Made by a program: the position numbers and the translations under genes. Shown here one piece after another: positions 44,228 through 53,059 of a stretch of DNA of 64,000 bases. A model generated the notes under the pieces. That model was not told the origin of the DNA, did no database searches, and saw only the letters and a list, made by a program, of their open reading frames with translations. The DNA is from Bacillus sp. SD088. Lineage in GTDB: Bacteria > Bacillota > Bacilli > Bacillales > Bacillaceae_C. The DNA is taken from positions 43,229 through 107,228 of the forward strand of contig NZ_JADIJK010000018.1 of the NCBI RefSeq assembly GCF_017355205.1, in the 5' to 3' direction. Within the stretch, counting starts at the first letter, position 1. Every line of letters starts with the position of its first letter.

Positions 44228-46213
44228 TTAAGCTAGTTTATATTTTCCTTTTTTCCTCGTTAGTAGTTGACTGACCACCATAGCAGCAAAGACAAGGAGT
44301 CCTACACTATCGGTTACACCCTCTGGATAAACGAGCATCAGCCCTGCAACGATCGCAATAATGCGTTCAAACCAATATAATTTTCTATACCAAAATCCAA
44401 TGATGCCAGCGCCAATCCCAATCATTCCTGTAATCGCTGTAATGAGGACCCAAATTAATTGGAGAATCGTTGTATCAATCATTAATAGCTCTGGAGATAG
44501 GACGAACATATATGGAATGATAAATGCTGCGATCGCAAGTTTAGCTGAGTTAACTCCAGTCCGAATCGGTTCTCCTCCCGATACGCCTGCGGCCGCAAAA
44601 GCTGCCAAAGCGACTGGTGGTGTGATATCTGCTACAATACCAAAATAAAAGACGAACAAATGGGCAGAAATTGCAATAGACACTGGCACTGCTGCTCCAG
44701 CCGGCATATCCATCATTAACAGAGTAACAATAGCTGGTGCCGCAATCGTTGATGTGATGACATAGTTTGCGGTAGTCGGTGACCCCATTCCTAAAACAAT
44801 CGCTGTCAGCATCGTGAAAAATAAGGTTAATAATAATTGGCCATTTGCCAGATCGACAAGCCCGTTGGCTAATTTTAGCCCTAGTCCTGTTTTTGTTACT
44901 ACCCCAACAATAATCCCTGCAGAGGCTGTGGCAGCAGCAACTGTTAAGGCAGTTCTTGCCCCATTTACCAAGGCTTCGATGATCTGCTTAATCCCAATTC
45001 TCGTTTCTTTTAAGAATAGACTGACTACAATAGTTGCCACAATCGACCAAAGAGCTGCTCTCATTACGCTCATTCCGCTCATTAGTAACACAATAACCAT
45101 TAGAATCGGGATCAATAAATGGATTTTCTTCAAAACTTCTTTTTTGTTTGGAAGCTGTTCTTTTGATAAACCGACTAAGCCAACGCGTTTAGCCTCAAAA
45201 TGGGTCATAATCCAAATTCCCGAGAAATATAAAATTGCTGGAATCACGGCTGCTTTCGCGATATCCCAGTAGCTCACCCCACCAATGAATTCAACCATTA
45301 AGAAGGCAGCCGCGCCCATAACAGGTGGCATAATTTGTCCTCCAGTTGAGGCTGCTGCTTCCACCGCTCCAGCAAATTCTTTTTTGTACCCAAGTTTTTT
45401 CATCATGGGGATGGTAAATGAACCAGATGTGACAACATTTGCCACAGAACTTCCACTAATCGTCCCTTGTAAAGCACTTGAAAAGATCGCTACTTTTGCA
45501 GGTCCCCCAACACGCTTCCCGGCAATTGTAAGAGCTAAGTCATTAAAATATTGTCCAACCCCTGTTTTGACTAAAAAAGCGCCAAACAGTAAAAATAAAA
45601 AAATAAAGGTAGCGGATACATATAATGGAGTACCTAAAATCCCTTCAGATGTAAAAAATAACGTGTTAATTAAATTTTCAAAATTAAGTCCTCGATGGGC
45701 CAAGAAACCTGGCATAGATTGTCCGAAATAGGCATAGACAATAAATAAAATCGCAATCACTGTAATGGGAATACCAACAGCACGGCGTGTTGCCTCCAAG
45801 GTTAATAGCACAGCAATTGTTCCAACCGTTAAATCTAAAGTTGTCAATGTGCCCACCCTATTGGCAATCGTATCTAACATTAGCGGATAATATATTCCAA
45901 CGCCTACAGAAAGCAACGCCAAAATATAATCATACCAGGCAACGGAATTTTTCTTTTTTGATTTTTTCCGAGCGGGAAATAAAATATAAATAAGGGACAA
46001 AGCAAATCCAAGATGGGCAGATAATAAAATTTGCCTTGGTAAAGATTGCGTAATGGAAGCATATAGCTGAAAGATAGAAAAAGCTAATAAAGCTAAAAAT
46101 ACGATACTACCCAGAATTCCTTTTAAATGCCTTGTAGCAGATTCAGGATCATATTTCTCTAATATTTTTTGTTGCTCCTCTTGTGACAGTGTTTCATGTT
46201 GATCTGCCAACAA
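44228..46213 (-). CDS. TRAP transporter fused permease (4TM-12TM, TAXI type)
   Basis: This 661-residue membrane protein fuses the small (DctQ) and large (DctM) TRAP subunits, as is usual for TAXI-TRAP systems. Landmarks of the large subunit are GTISGSSVANVVTSGSFTIP, AAASTGGQIMPPVMGAAAFL and ANYVITSTIAAPAI. It uses an ion gradient, not ATP, to take up an organic acid or amino acid such as glutamate delivered by the TAXI binding protein at 46895. The start is TTG with GGAGAGGAG upstream. It overlaps the DUF1850 gene by 20 bases. Confidence 0.92.
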   Translation of the reverse strand: MLADQHETLSQEEQQKILEKYDPESATRHLKGILGSIVFLALLAFSIFQLYASITQSLPRQILLSAHLGFALSLIYILFPARKKSKKKNSVAWYDYILALLSVGVGIYYPLMLDTIANRVGTLTTLDLTVGTIAVLLTLEATRRAVGIPITVIAILFIVYAYFGQSMPGFLAHRGLNFENLINTLFFTSEGILGTPLYVSATFIFLFLLFGAFLVKTGVGQYFNDLALTIAGKRVGGPAKVAIFSSALQGTISGSSVANVVTSGSFTIPMMKKLGYKKEFAGAVEAAASTGGQIMPPVMGAAAFLMVEFIGGVSYWDIAKAAVIPAILYFSGIWIMTHFEAKRVGLVGLSKEQLPNKKEVLKKIHLLIPILMVIVLLMSGMSVMRAALWSIVATIVVSLFLKETRIGIKQIIEALVNGARTALTVAAATASAGIIVGVVTKTGLGLKLANGLVDLANGQLLLTLFFTMLTAIVLGMGSPTTANYVITSTIAAPAIVTLLMMDMPAGAAVPVSIAISAHLFVFYFGIVADITPPVALAAFAAAGVSGGEPIRTGVNSAKLAIAAFIIPYMFVLSPELLMIDTTILQLIWVLITAITGMIGIGAGIIGFWYRKLYWFERIIAIVAGLMLVYPEGVTDSVGLLVFAAMVVSQLLTRKKGKYKLA

Positions 46214-46709
46214 TGTTCACTCCTCTCCATAACTCCCATAAAGCGAGACGCTTCTCTTTCAATAATATGAGTGATCCTGGTGAAATCACTTTAGCTAAGT
46301 CCAGCTCATGGTCATTGTAGATAATCCGATGCGTTCCCACTACTTGTGCTGTCTTCATATAGATAAACGGGAAGTCCCTTTTCATATTCAAAAGGCGATA
46401 TTGTCCGTCTTCTATTTTAAAAGTCTCCCCTTTTTCGGCATTAGACGGCATCCCAATTGCTGTATCTTCGTATGTCAATTCAATTTGTCGTATCGTTCCA
46501 TCCTCTAAGACGGTATAGGTCTCTTCAACATCAGAAAGGTGAATCGAGTGTGTATAACGAATGTGGAAGTTGTCTACGCTTCGATATAAAGGCAAATAGG
46601 CAAGTAATTCATTTGTTTTCCCTCCCTCAATCACTAACGCCTTTTGAAAGGGAATACAAATAAGCGCAGAGATCATTAACAGTGAAAATATAACTTTTAT
46701 ATATTTCAA
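46194..46709 (-). CDS. DUF1850 domain-containing protein
   Basis: This 171-residue protein has an N-terminal hydrophobic anchor (about 5-25) and an outer domain that starts with YRSVDNFHIRYTHSIHLSDV, the family hallmark, and contains PSNAEKGETF. DUF1850 genes are regularly found with TAXI-TRAP transporters, which suggests an accessory role at the membrane surface. Here it overlaps the fused permease gene and lies downstream of the binding-protein gene, from which it is separated by a repeat. Confidence 0.85.
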   Translation of the reverse strand: MKYIKVIFSLLMISALICIPFQKALVIEGGKTNELLAYLPLYRSVDNFHIRYTHSIHLSDVEETYTVLEDGTIRQIELTYEDTAIGMPSNAEKGETFKIEDGQYRLLNMKRDFPFIYMKTAQVVGTHRIIYNDHELDLAKVISPGSLILLKEKRLALWELWRGVNIVGRST

Positions 46710-46749
46710 TAAAATCTCCTACATTTCTCAGACTCTATCATGAAATGGA

Positions 46750-46887
46750 AGGAATGAGGCTGGGACAAAAGTGTTTTAGCCGAACTACTATGGTGCATAT
46801 ACCCCGCTCCAGAAATATACTTCCCCTAAAGTAATGCATTGTTGGTCTTTGGAGCTTAACATTTTAGTTATGTCTCAGCCTCATTCC
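46750..46887 (-). repeat. GAGGCTGGGACAAAA-type repeat, copy 4
   Basis: The outer 18 bases AGGAATGAGGCTGGGACA and TGTCTCAGCCTCATTCCT form an inverted repeat with one mismatch. The interior ccgctccagaaatatacttc and aatgcattgttggtctttgg match other copies. It lies inside the TAXI-TRAP operon and may act as a partial terminator. Confidence 0.85.
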
Positions 46888-46894
46888 TCGGCTA

Positions 46895-47899
46895 TTATTC
46901 TGCTTTCACACCTTTTTCATCAAAATATTTTTGCGCACCTGGATGAACGTCAATCCCCATTCCATTTAAAGCATTTTCTGCCTTAATTAGTTCACCTTTC
47001 GCATGGCCTATTTTGTCGGTGTTTTCAAAAATTGCCTTCGTTATTTCATAGACTAACTCCTCAGTTAAATCACTTCTTACAACAAGCATCGCTTGAACTG
47101 CTACTGTCTCCACTTCATGATCTGCACCATAAGTACCCTCTGGAATCGTTTCCTGCGCATAATAAGGGTATTTTTCAATGAGATCCTCGATCTTATCATT
47201 ATCAAGCGGCACAATCACAACATCCTTTGTTGCTGCCAACCCTTCTACTGCTCCTGTTGGCGTTCCTGCTGTAATAAATGCTGCATCAATCGTACCATCC
47301 TGCAATCCAGTAGAAGAATCATCGAAGTCTAAATTACGAGCCTTCACATCATCCACTGTCATATCATACATTTCTAAAATTTGTTCAGCATTTGCACGTG
47401 TCCCTGAGCCTGCTTCTCCTACAGAAACCGTTTTCCCCTTTAGGTCAGCAACTGTTTCAATCCCTGATCCTTTCAGAGCTACGATCTGAATTGTTTCTGG
47501 ATAAAGCGTACCAAGACCTTGCACATTATCAATTTTTTCTTCAAACATCATGGTACCTTCAGTGGCATATGTAGCGATATCTGTTTGGGTAAAAGCCACC
47601 TCTACATCCTCTTTTTGAATACTAGTCATATTTTCGGCTGAAGCGTTGGAAGTGATTGAGTTTGCTTCAATACCAGTGGCGTCACCTATTAAAGTGGCAA
47701 ATGTTCCCCCAAGCGGATAATAAGTTCCCCCTGTTCCCCCAGATGCAAGTGTGAGAAAATCAATACCATAATCCTTCCCATCACCATTATCACCAGACTT
47801 ATTTTCGTTATCGGCATTTTTATCCCCACCACATGCAGCCAAAAGCAGGGAAAGCATGGAGATAACTGCAATCAATAAAAATATTCTTTTTCTTTTCAC
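46895..47899 (-). CDS. TAXI family TRAP transporter solute-binding lipoprotein
   Basis: This 334-residue protein has a signal peptide and lipobox LLAACGG (Cys23), then the TAXI hallmark LASGGTGGTYYPLGGTFATL and LKGKTVSVGEAGSGTRANAE. It captures the substrate outside and passes it to the fused permease. GTG at 47899 was chosen because AGAGGAGG lies nine bases upstream and the signal peptide then starts properly. Ligands of known relatives include glutamate and alpha-ketoglutarate; the ligand here is unknown. Confidence 0.92.
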   Translation of the reverse strand: MKRKRIFLLIAVISMLSLLLAACGGDKNADNENKSGDNGDGKDYGIDFLTLASGGTGGTYYPLGGTFATLIGDATGIEANSITSNASAENMTSIQKEDVEVAFTQTDIATYATEGTMMFEEKIDNVQGLGTLYPETIQIVALKGSGIETVADLKGKTVSVGEAGSGTRANAEQILEMYDMTVDDVKARNLDFDDSSTGLQDGTIDAAFITAGTPTGAVEGLAATKDVVIVPLDNDKIEDLIEKYPYYAQETIPEGTYGADHEVETVAVQAMLVVRSDLTEELVYEITKAIFENTDKIGHAKGELIKAENALNGMGIDVHPGAQKYFDEKGVKAE

Positions 47900-48063
47900 T
47901 AATATTTTCCTCCTCTTCCATAATTTGGGACAAGAATAGTTTATCATATCTCCCTCATAAAAGCATACGCTTTCACTCTTACCTCCATACCCTTTATAAG
48001 CCAGTTAAAATACTTTTTCTTCACTTTATGATAAAATAAATTTTAAAAAGTAGGGTGATCATG

Positions 48064-48783
48064 ATGACATTCCCAAGAGGAAAAATCTATGATGCAAATA
48101 TTGAAAGTACTGTACTACAAGAAAATATCCCACTTCTTGTCTATTTACCAGCTTCTTTTTCGGAAAACGAAAAATACTCTTTGATTATTGTTCAAGATGG
48201 GAAAGATTATTTTCAATTAGGAAAGCTTACCCGTTATGCGGATGAATTGATTGATCAAGGAACTTTGGAGAAGACTATTATTGTGGCTACCCACTATAAA
48301 AGTGTACAAGATCGTCGCCATAAATATCACCCTTCAGGAGAAGAAAATCTAAAATTCATGGAATTCATAGCAGATGAATTAATTCCATGGATCGAACAGC
48401 ACTATCCAACTTATTCCTTGAGAGAAAAACGCACCTTAATGGGAGATAGTCTTGCCGGAACCGTTTCGTTACGTTCTGCTCTTTATTACCCAGAGCTATT
48501 TAAAAACATTATTCTTCATTCTCCATATGTAAACGAGAAAATTCTTGATGAGGTTGAATCTGCCCCTTCTGTATTTAACTTTAATATTTATCATGTGGTT
48601 GGCAAGGAAGAATCAGTCGTAAAAGTTTCTAATAATCGTGATTTTCTTACACCAAATCGCGAGCTTCATCAACTTTTCATCGAAAAGGGCTATGACATTT
48701 TTTATGAAGAATTTAATGGTGGACATTCTTGGAAATATTGGCAACCTGAAGTTAAAAGGGCATTACAAACAATGTTTTCTTAA
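48064..48783 (+). CDS. yjcH: Esterase family hydrolase YjcH
   Basis: This 240-residue alpha/beta hydrolase belongs to the Fes/esterase D group. The nucleophile is in LMGDSLAGTVSLR (Ser in G-x-S-x-x-G), and the His lies in NGGHSWKYW near the end. There is no signal peptide. The ATG at 48064 has AGGGTG six bases upstream; ATG 48061 is an alternative. It heads a plus-strand series yjcH-yjcG-yjcF in the same order as in B. subtilis, where the functions are not known. Confidence 0.85.
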   Translation: MTFPRGKIYDANIESTVLQENIPLLVYLPASFSENEKYSLIIVQDGKDYFQLGKLTRYADELIDQGTLEKTIIVATHYKSVQDRRHKYHPSGEENLKFMEFIADELIPWIEQHYPTYSLREKRTLMGDSLAGTVSLRSALYYPELFKNIILHSPYVNEKILDEVESAPSVFNFNIYHVVGKEESVVKVSNNRDFLTPNRELHQLFIEKGYDIFYEEFNGGHSWKYWQPEVKRALQTMFS

Positions 48784-48853
48784 GCAACCTGTATAAGAAT
48801 CTGTTATAGTTATGATATGAGATATTTATATAAGCAAAAAAGGAGGAAAAAAA

Positions 48854-49363
48854 ATGAAGTATGGAATTGTTATCTTTCCATCAAAAAAATTACAAGATTT
48901 AGCCAATTCTTATCGCAAGCGTTATGATTCCCATTATGCCTTAATTCCTCCGCATTTAACATTAAAGGAAGGTTTTGAAACGGAGGAAAAGCCTGAAAAA
49001 CTAACCGAAATGCTAGATAAAATTGCGCAAAAATATCAGCCTCTCCAATTAAAATTTCTTAAAGTTAGTTCATTTCAGCCTATAACCAATACTATCTATT
49101 TAAAAGTTAAAAAAACAGACGAATTGGATCGCCTCCATGAAGAACTATACAAAGAAATGCCAGGTGATCCACCTGAACATCCATTTGTTCCTCATGTCAC
49201 GATTGGACAAAAACTATCGAATGACGAGCATTCTGACGTTTTCGGTGCACTGGGGATGCTTGGTGTGGATCATGAAGAAACAGTTGATCGAATCCATTTA
49301 GTTTATCAATTGGAAAATGGTTCATGGTCAACGTATGAAACTATCCGTTTAGGAAAGGATTAA
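48854..49363 (+). CDS. yjcG: 2H phosphoesterase family protein YjcG
   Basis: This 169-residue protein has the two HxT motifs of the 2H phosphoesterases: PPHLTL (His34, Thr36) and VPHVTIG (His114, Thr116). Such enzymes act on 2',5'- or cyclic phosphodiesters of RNA; the true substrate of YjcG is unknown. Length is equal to the B. subtilis protein (171). AAGGAGG precedes the ATG. It is followed 10 bases later by yjcF. Confidence 0.9.
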   Translation: MKYGIVIFPSKKLQDLANSYRKRYDSHYALIPPHLTLKEGFETEEKPEKLTEMLDKIAQKYQPLQLKFLKVSSFQPITNTIYLKVKKTDELDRLHEELYKEMPGDPPEHPFVPHVTIGQKLSNDEHSDVFGALGMLGVDHEETVDRIHLVYQLENGSWSTYETIRLGKD

Positions 49364-49373
49364 TAAAAATATT

Positions 49374-49811
49374 ATGCAGACTATACAAACAACGACAGAA
49401 CATCAACTGAATGATGCATTTTATATTAGAAAAAAGGTATTTGTTGAAGAACAAAAAGTACCCTTAGAATTAGAGATAGATGAATTTGAAAATGAATCCA
49501 CTCATTTCGTATTGTATGATGAAAGTGTGCCAATTGGGGCTGGTAGATTTCGTATAGTAGAAGGTTTCGGTAAGGTTGAACGAATTTGCATCATGGCTGC
49601 CTATCGTCGAGCAGGAGCAGGAAAAATGATTATGGAAACAATTGAACAGTTTGCCAGGAAAAATAAAATTCAACAACTTAAGCTGCATGCACAAATCAGT
49701 GCGATCCCTTTTTATGAAAAACTTGGTTACACTGTATGTTCAGAGGAATTTATGGATGCAGGAATTCCGCATAAAACGATGATCAAACAACTGCATGAGG
49801 AAATTGTTTAG
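49374..49811 (+). CDS. yjcF: GNAT family N-acetyltransferase YjcF
   Basis: This 145-residue acetyltransferase starts FYIRKKVFVEEQKVP, the hallmark of the YjcF/ElaA-like branch, with the acetyl-CoA loop YRRAGAGKMIMETIEQ and AISAIPFYEKLGY. Its acceptor is unknown. The site AAAGGA lies about 15 bases before the ATG, which is far, so expression may be coupled to yjcG. It ends before a two-way terminator. Confidence 0.85.
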   Translation: MQTIQTTTEHQLNDAFYIRKKVFVEEQKVPLELEIDEFENESTHFVLYDESVPIGAGRFRIVEGFGKVERICIMAAYRRAGAGKMIMETIEQFARKNKIQQLKLHAQISAIPFYEKLGYTVCSEEFMDAGIPHKTMIKQLHEEIV

Positions 49812-49834
49812 TGTTTTCTTTACATTAAAAATAA

Positions 49835-49877
49835 GAAAGGCATTTCAATGTCATATATATTCATTGAAATGCCTTCC
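49835..49877. terminator. Two-way terminator after yjcF
   Basis: AAGGCATTTCAATG and CATTGAAATGCCTT form a perfect 14-base-pair stem. The stop codon of the minus-strand 49851 gene lies in the loop. Confidence 0.92.
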
Positions 49878-50126
49878 TTTCGTTTTATAATCAAGTCCAT
49901 CAAGACGAATAGGCTTTTCAGATAAAATTGTATTACCTTTCGACTTTTTTCTAACGATCTGTTGATTGTTGGACTGTTTATGATGTAAAATCCTTTGAAA
50001 TGGAGTAAGTAATAACACTTTTTCAGTCGTGGAAATAGGCATTGGATCATGTTTCGTATGCGCTGTCAAAGTTCTTTTATGGTATTCTTGATACTGATAA
50101 AGCTGTACTGGTCCAATATATCCCAT
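49851..50126 (-). CDS. Small basic uncharacterised protein (91 aa)
   Basis: This basic, Gln- and His-rich protein starts MGYIGPVQLYQYQEYHKRTL and has a Lys/Arg-rich centre (VRKKSKGN). The ATG is preceded by a perfect AGGAGGTG, and a strong terminator closes it, so it is a real gene. No domain, signal or membrane segment is recognised. Its place beside spoVIF and the low-complexity Tyr/Gln start would suit a spore protein, but this is only a guess. Confidence 0.7.
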   Translation of the reverse strand: MGYIGPVQLYQYQEYHKRTLTAHTKHDPMPISTTEKVLLLTPFQRILHHKQSNNQQIVRKKSKGNTILSEKPIRLDGLDYKTKGRHFNEYI

Positions 50127-50211
50127 GAAGACACCTCCTGTGTACCGTTTATACGTTTATATATCTATACCCCAAAATCATATGTATGAAACATTTAAAT
50201 AGTTAAGTAAA

Positions 50212-50233
50212 GTGACCGCCCCTTAAGGACGGC
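50212..50233 (-). terminator. Terminator after spoVIF
   Basis: On the minus strand TGGCCGTCC / GGGGCGGTCA pairs with two G-U pairs around TTAA, followed by CTTTAC. Confidence 0.6.
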
Positions 50234-50247
50234 CATTTTGCTTTGAT

Positions 50248-50505
50248 TTACCTTTTATTGTTTAACATTTTTGAAATAGCATTCATATCCAATTGGTTTC
50301 CATCTTGAATGATGGATTTGACCATTTTATCTTCCATTTCTTGAGAAACAGGCTTATTGGCAATTCGAGAAACCTTTTTAATAATTCCCCTTACCGTTCT
50401 CTCGTCTTTAAAGTTGGCATTTTGCAGTGAGTTGGCTAATTCTAAAACTTCATTCATATTGACGCCTGTTTTCTTTTCTACATTTTTAAAAAATTGATTT
50501 TCCAT
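50248..50505 (-). CDS. spoVIF: Stage VI sporulation protein F
   Basis: This 85-residue protein matches SpoVIF (YjcC) of B. subtilis, with FFKNVEKKTGVNMNEVLELA at the start, RTVRGIIKKVSRIANKPVS in the middle and the C-terminal DMNAISKMLNNK. SpoVIF is made in the mother cell under sigma-K and is needed for proper coat assembly and heat resistance. GGAGCGG precedes the ATG. It is flanked by spore-type small genes. Confidence 0.93.
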   Translation of the reverse strand: MENQFFKNVEKKTGVNMNEVLELANSLQNANFKDERTVRGIIKKVSRIANKPVSQEMEDKMVKSIIQDGNQLDMNAISKMLNNKR

Positions 50506-50589
50506 TTATTCCGCTCCCTTCCTTTCATACTTTATATGATATGAAGGAAAGTGAAATAAGTGTGGTTAAAATGAGCAATTGAACAGGAA

Positions 50590-50622
50590 AAGATAGGTTG
50601 CTTGATCGGCAACCCATCTTTC
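50590..50622 (-). terminator. Terminator after yjcZ-like gene
   Basis: AGATGGGTTGC / GCAACCTATCT on the minus strand (one G-U) is followed by TTTTCC. Confidence 0.8.
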
Positions 50623-50638
50623 TGTATGCTAAACATCT

Positions 50639-50785
50639 TTAACAGAAGGCTGCACCAACAATTATAAGCAGGATAAACAAAACGACAATCAAGGCAAATC
50701 CTCCGCCGAAAAAGCCGCCACCACCTGCATAACCACCGTATCCACCACATCCACAATCTCCTGCACCGTATCCATATCCGTACAT
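50639..50785 (-). CDS. yjcZ: YjcZ family sporulation protein (48 aa)
   Basis: A 48-codon frame gives [20 protein letters not shown], a run of Gly with Phe, then a hydrophobic helix [19 protein letters not shown]. This is the layout of the YjcZ family: a Gly/Tyr/Cys-rich head and a short membrane tail ending in Phe-Cys. Such proteins are made in sporulating cells; their role is unknown. The frame lies between spoVIF and the spoVA genes. GAGAGGTGATC precedes the ATG, and a terminator follows the stop. Confidence 0.88.
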   Translation of the reverse strand: MYGYGYGAGDCGCGGYGGYAGGGGFFGGGFALIVVLFILLIIVGAAFC

Positions 50786-50875
50786 CTACGATCACCTCTC
50801 TTTTGTTGGTTCCCTATAGCTTATGTGGCTAGTGCCTGTTTTGTATGGGCGAACCTAAAAAAAGACGAATTTAAT

Positions 50876-51117
50876 AAAAGCGCAAGCGCCTTGCTCAGCC
50901 CCGACAAGCAAATGTTCTGAGACAAGAAAAGTCCGGTTTTGACTTTTATTGGCTCAGGTTATTAAACGGAACATCGGCTAAGTTCGCGCCGTCCTGGCGG
51001 CAGACTCAAACAGCGACGTCCTGTCGCTTCGTCTGCACTAGTAGTACATCCTGCACGTCGCAACGCCGATGGACTCGTATCCTCCGAGCCTCGAGGGGCT
51101 AGGCGCTGGAGCTAGAT
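50876..51117 (+). repeat. GGCGCTGGAGC-ended repeat, long copy with hairpin modules
   Basis: The ends aaaagcgcaagcgccttg and aggcgctggagctag and their neighbours gccccgacaagcaaatgtt and cctcgaggggct are those of the element at 5431-5552 in inverted order. The interior holds three mini-hairpins: cgcc-gtcct-ggcg (50987), gcgac-gtcct-gtcgc (51013) and gtaca-tcc-tgcac (51044). It is GC-rich compared with its flanks and fills the gap between yjcZ and spoVAEB. No gene is seen. Confidence 0.8.
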
Positions 51118-51194
51118 CAAAACACTAGCCAAAATTTTATACTTTCTTCTCTTTCAAGAAAAGTATGGTGAATGAATACGCAAGATTATCGCAT

Positions 51195-51551
51195 TTATCC
51201 TTTTGGTTTAAAAATAAGAGCACCTATAAATCCGAAGACAATAGCGGCTGAAATTCCGGAAGAAGTAACCTCAAACATACCTGTCATCACTCCAACCAAT
51301 CCATGTTTGTCAGCTTCAGCCATTGCTCCTTGCACAAGGGAATTGCCAAAGCTTGTAATCGGTATGGTTGCCCCAGCTCCAGCAAAGTTAATCAATGGTT
51401 CATAAAGGCCTATCCCCGCAAAAATAGCTCCTAATACAACTAATAAACTCAGGGTATGTCCAGGGGTTAACTTAAATAGATCCATGATCAATTGCCCAAA
51501 CATACAAATAAGACCACCAATTACAAATGACCAAAAAAACATAGCGAGCAT
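51195..51551 (-). CDS. spoVAEB: Stage V sporulation protein AEB
   Basis: This 118-residue membrane protein with about four helices matches SpoVAEB (GLICMFGQLIMDLFKLTPGH, GLYEPLINFAGAGATIPITS). It works with SpoVAC and SpoVAD in moving dipicolinic acid into the forespore and out again on germination. The ATG at 51551 was chosen because GAGGAGG lies seven bases upstream. It ends a compact operon after SpoVAC and SpoVAD. No spoVAEA gene separates it from spoVAD, as in second-copy spoVA operons. Confidence 0.92.
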   Translation of the reverse strand: MLAMFFWSFVIGGLICMFGQLIMDLFKLTPGHTLSLLVVLGAIFAGIGLYEPLINFAGAGATIPITSFGNSLVQGAMAEADKHGLVGVMTGMFEVTSSGISAAIVFGFIGALIFKPKG

Positions 51552-51565
51552 TGCTTTACCTCCTC

Positions 51566-52582
51566 TTACTCGTACTCTAATGAAATCGCATGAGCAATAC
51601 ATGGGATCGTTTCTTTTTGTAAAACCGTTAATGGAGAAAGTAGTGCACCTGTTGCCACAACTAAAATCTTCTTATATTTTCCTTTTTTCATTTCATTTAC
51701 TAAGTGTCCATACATAACCGCAGCAGAACAACCAGGACCACTTGCTCCTGCAAATACCTCTTGCTCATCAGTGTATAGAATTAATCCGCAATCCTGAAAC
51801 TTATGTTCATCTAATGGTAAACCTTTTTGCTGAAACAGTTCTAAAGCTGTATTTCTTCCAACTTCGGCCAAATCTCCCGTAATCACCAAATCATAATAAG
51901 AGGGATCTCTTTTTAAATCAAAAAAATGTCGTTGGATAGTATCCACTGCTGCTGGTGCCATGGCTCCCCCCATGTTAAAGGGATCTGTTAACCCCATATC
52001 AATCACCTTTCCGATTGTTGCGGAGGTGATGCGAGGAGCTGGCCCATTCAGTTTGTCGGCTGTTCCGATAAGTCCAACCCCCGAGGCCGTGGCTGTCCAT
52101 TGGGCTGTAGGCGGTTTCTGTCCGCCATATTCAGTGGGATAGCGAAATTGTTTTTCGGCTGAAGCATTATGACTGGCCGTTCCCGTCAAAATATGATTTG
52201 CTCCTCCACTATTAATTATTAAGGAGGCAAGCGCCAGCCCTTCTGTTGAAAGAGCACAAGCACCAAAAAGTCCCAAATAGGGGATTTGATTCGTTCTAGC
52301 TGCGAACGTTGTAGGAGTAATTTGATTGATTAGATCACCGGAGAGAAAGAATTGTATATCATCTTCTGTTAGTCCTTTTTTCCGGAGAGCAATTTCAACT
52401 GCATCTTCTAACAATACATTTTGCGCTTTTTCATAAGAATCCTTTCCCATTCGCAAGTCATCATGGAATTTATCAAAATCATTTGCCAAACGACATTCTT
52501 TTTCAAAGGGTCCTCCGACCACCCCAGTGGATAAAATAGTCGGTTTTTGTGGGAAAACCCATGACTGGGCTCCTTGAAGCAT
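51566..52582 (-). CDS. spoVAD: Stage V sporulation protein AD
   Basis: This 338-residue protein has the thiolase-like fold of SpoVAD, which binds dipicolinic acid on the outer face of the spore inner membrane. Conserved stretches include GLFGACALSTEGLALASLII, TGTASHNASAEKQFRYPTEY and SGPGCSAAVMYGHL. The ATG at 52582 overlaps the stop of spoVAC (TAATG) and has GGGGGGATT upstream. Length is equal to that of the B. subtilis protein. Confidence 0.95.
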   Translation of the reverse strand: MLQGAQSWVFPQKPTILSTGVVGGPFEKECRLANDFDKFHDDLRMGKDSYEKAQNVLLEDAVEIALRKKGLTEDDIQFFLSGDLINQITPTTFAARTNQIPYLGLFGACALSTEGLALASLIINSGGANHILTGTASHNASAEKQFRYPTEYGGQKPPTAQWTATASGVGLIGTADKLNGPAPRITSATIGKVIDMGLTDPFNMGGAMAPAAVDTIQRHFFDLKRDPSYYDLVITGDLAEVGRNTALELFQQKGLPLDEHKFQDCGLILYTDEQEVFAGASGPGCSAAVMYGHLVNEMKKGKYKKILVVATGALLSPLTVLQKETIPCIAHAISLEYE

Positions 52583-53058
52583 TAAAATCCCCCCCATTGT
52601 GTTAGAATCGTTTTAATAAGCGTGATAATAAAAGCTGAAAATACACCGAACAAAATGACGGAGCCAGCTAATTTAAACATATTCCCCCCCACTCCAACAA
52701 CAAATCCCTCAGAGCGATGCTCAATAGCAGCTGAAATGACGGCATTTCCAAATCCTGTCACTGGTACACCACTTCCTGCTCCACTAAATTGACCTAGTCT
52801 GTCATAAACCCCAAAACCTGTCAAAAGCATAGCAATAAATACCATTGTCGCTACAGTTGGGTTACCTGCTGTTTGTTCTGTAAAATTAAAGAAATAAATG
52901 TAAAAATAAGTAATTGCTTGTCCGACCAAACAGAAGAGACCTCCGACCCAAAAAGCACGTAGACAATTTTGTACAATAGGACGCTTGAGTTCATGTTTTT
53001 TTTGTACCTGATCATATTGTATTTGTTCAGGTGTTTTTGTTTTGTTTTTACTAGCCAT
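52582..53058 (-). CDS. spoVAC: Stage V sporulation protein AC
   Basis: This 158-residue membrane protein with four or more helices matches SpoVAC, a mechanosensitive channel for dipicolinic acid release. Signatures are YDQVQKKHELKRPIVQNCLRAF and GAGSGVPVTGFGNAVISAAI. AAAGGAAATG precedes the ATG. It begins one base beyond the stop of the lipoprotein gene and overlaps spoVAD, so the four genes form one unit. No spoVAA, spoVAB, spoVAEA or spoVAF copy is present. Confidence 0.95.
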   Translation of the reverse strand: MASKNKTKTPEQIQYDQVQKKHELKRPIVQNCLRAFWVGGLFCLVGQAITYFYIYFFNFTEQTAGNPTVATMVFIAMLLTGFGVYDRLGQFSGAGSGVPVTGFGNAVISAAIEHRSEGFVVGVGGNMFKLAGSVILFGVFSAFIITLIKTILTQWGGF

Positions 53059-53059
53059 C

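Noticed and set aside
44814..45731. Long plus-strand frames opposite the TRAP permease gene (about 150 codons each)
   Set aside because: They are the complement of a membrane-protein gene with biased third positions. No start sites or domain features were found.
51480..51720. Plus-strand frame of 77 codons opposite spoVAEB/spoVAD
   Set aside because: It is antisense to two well-supported sporulation genes and has no ribosome-binding site.
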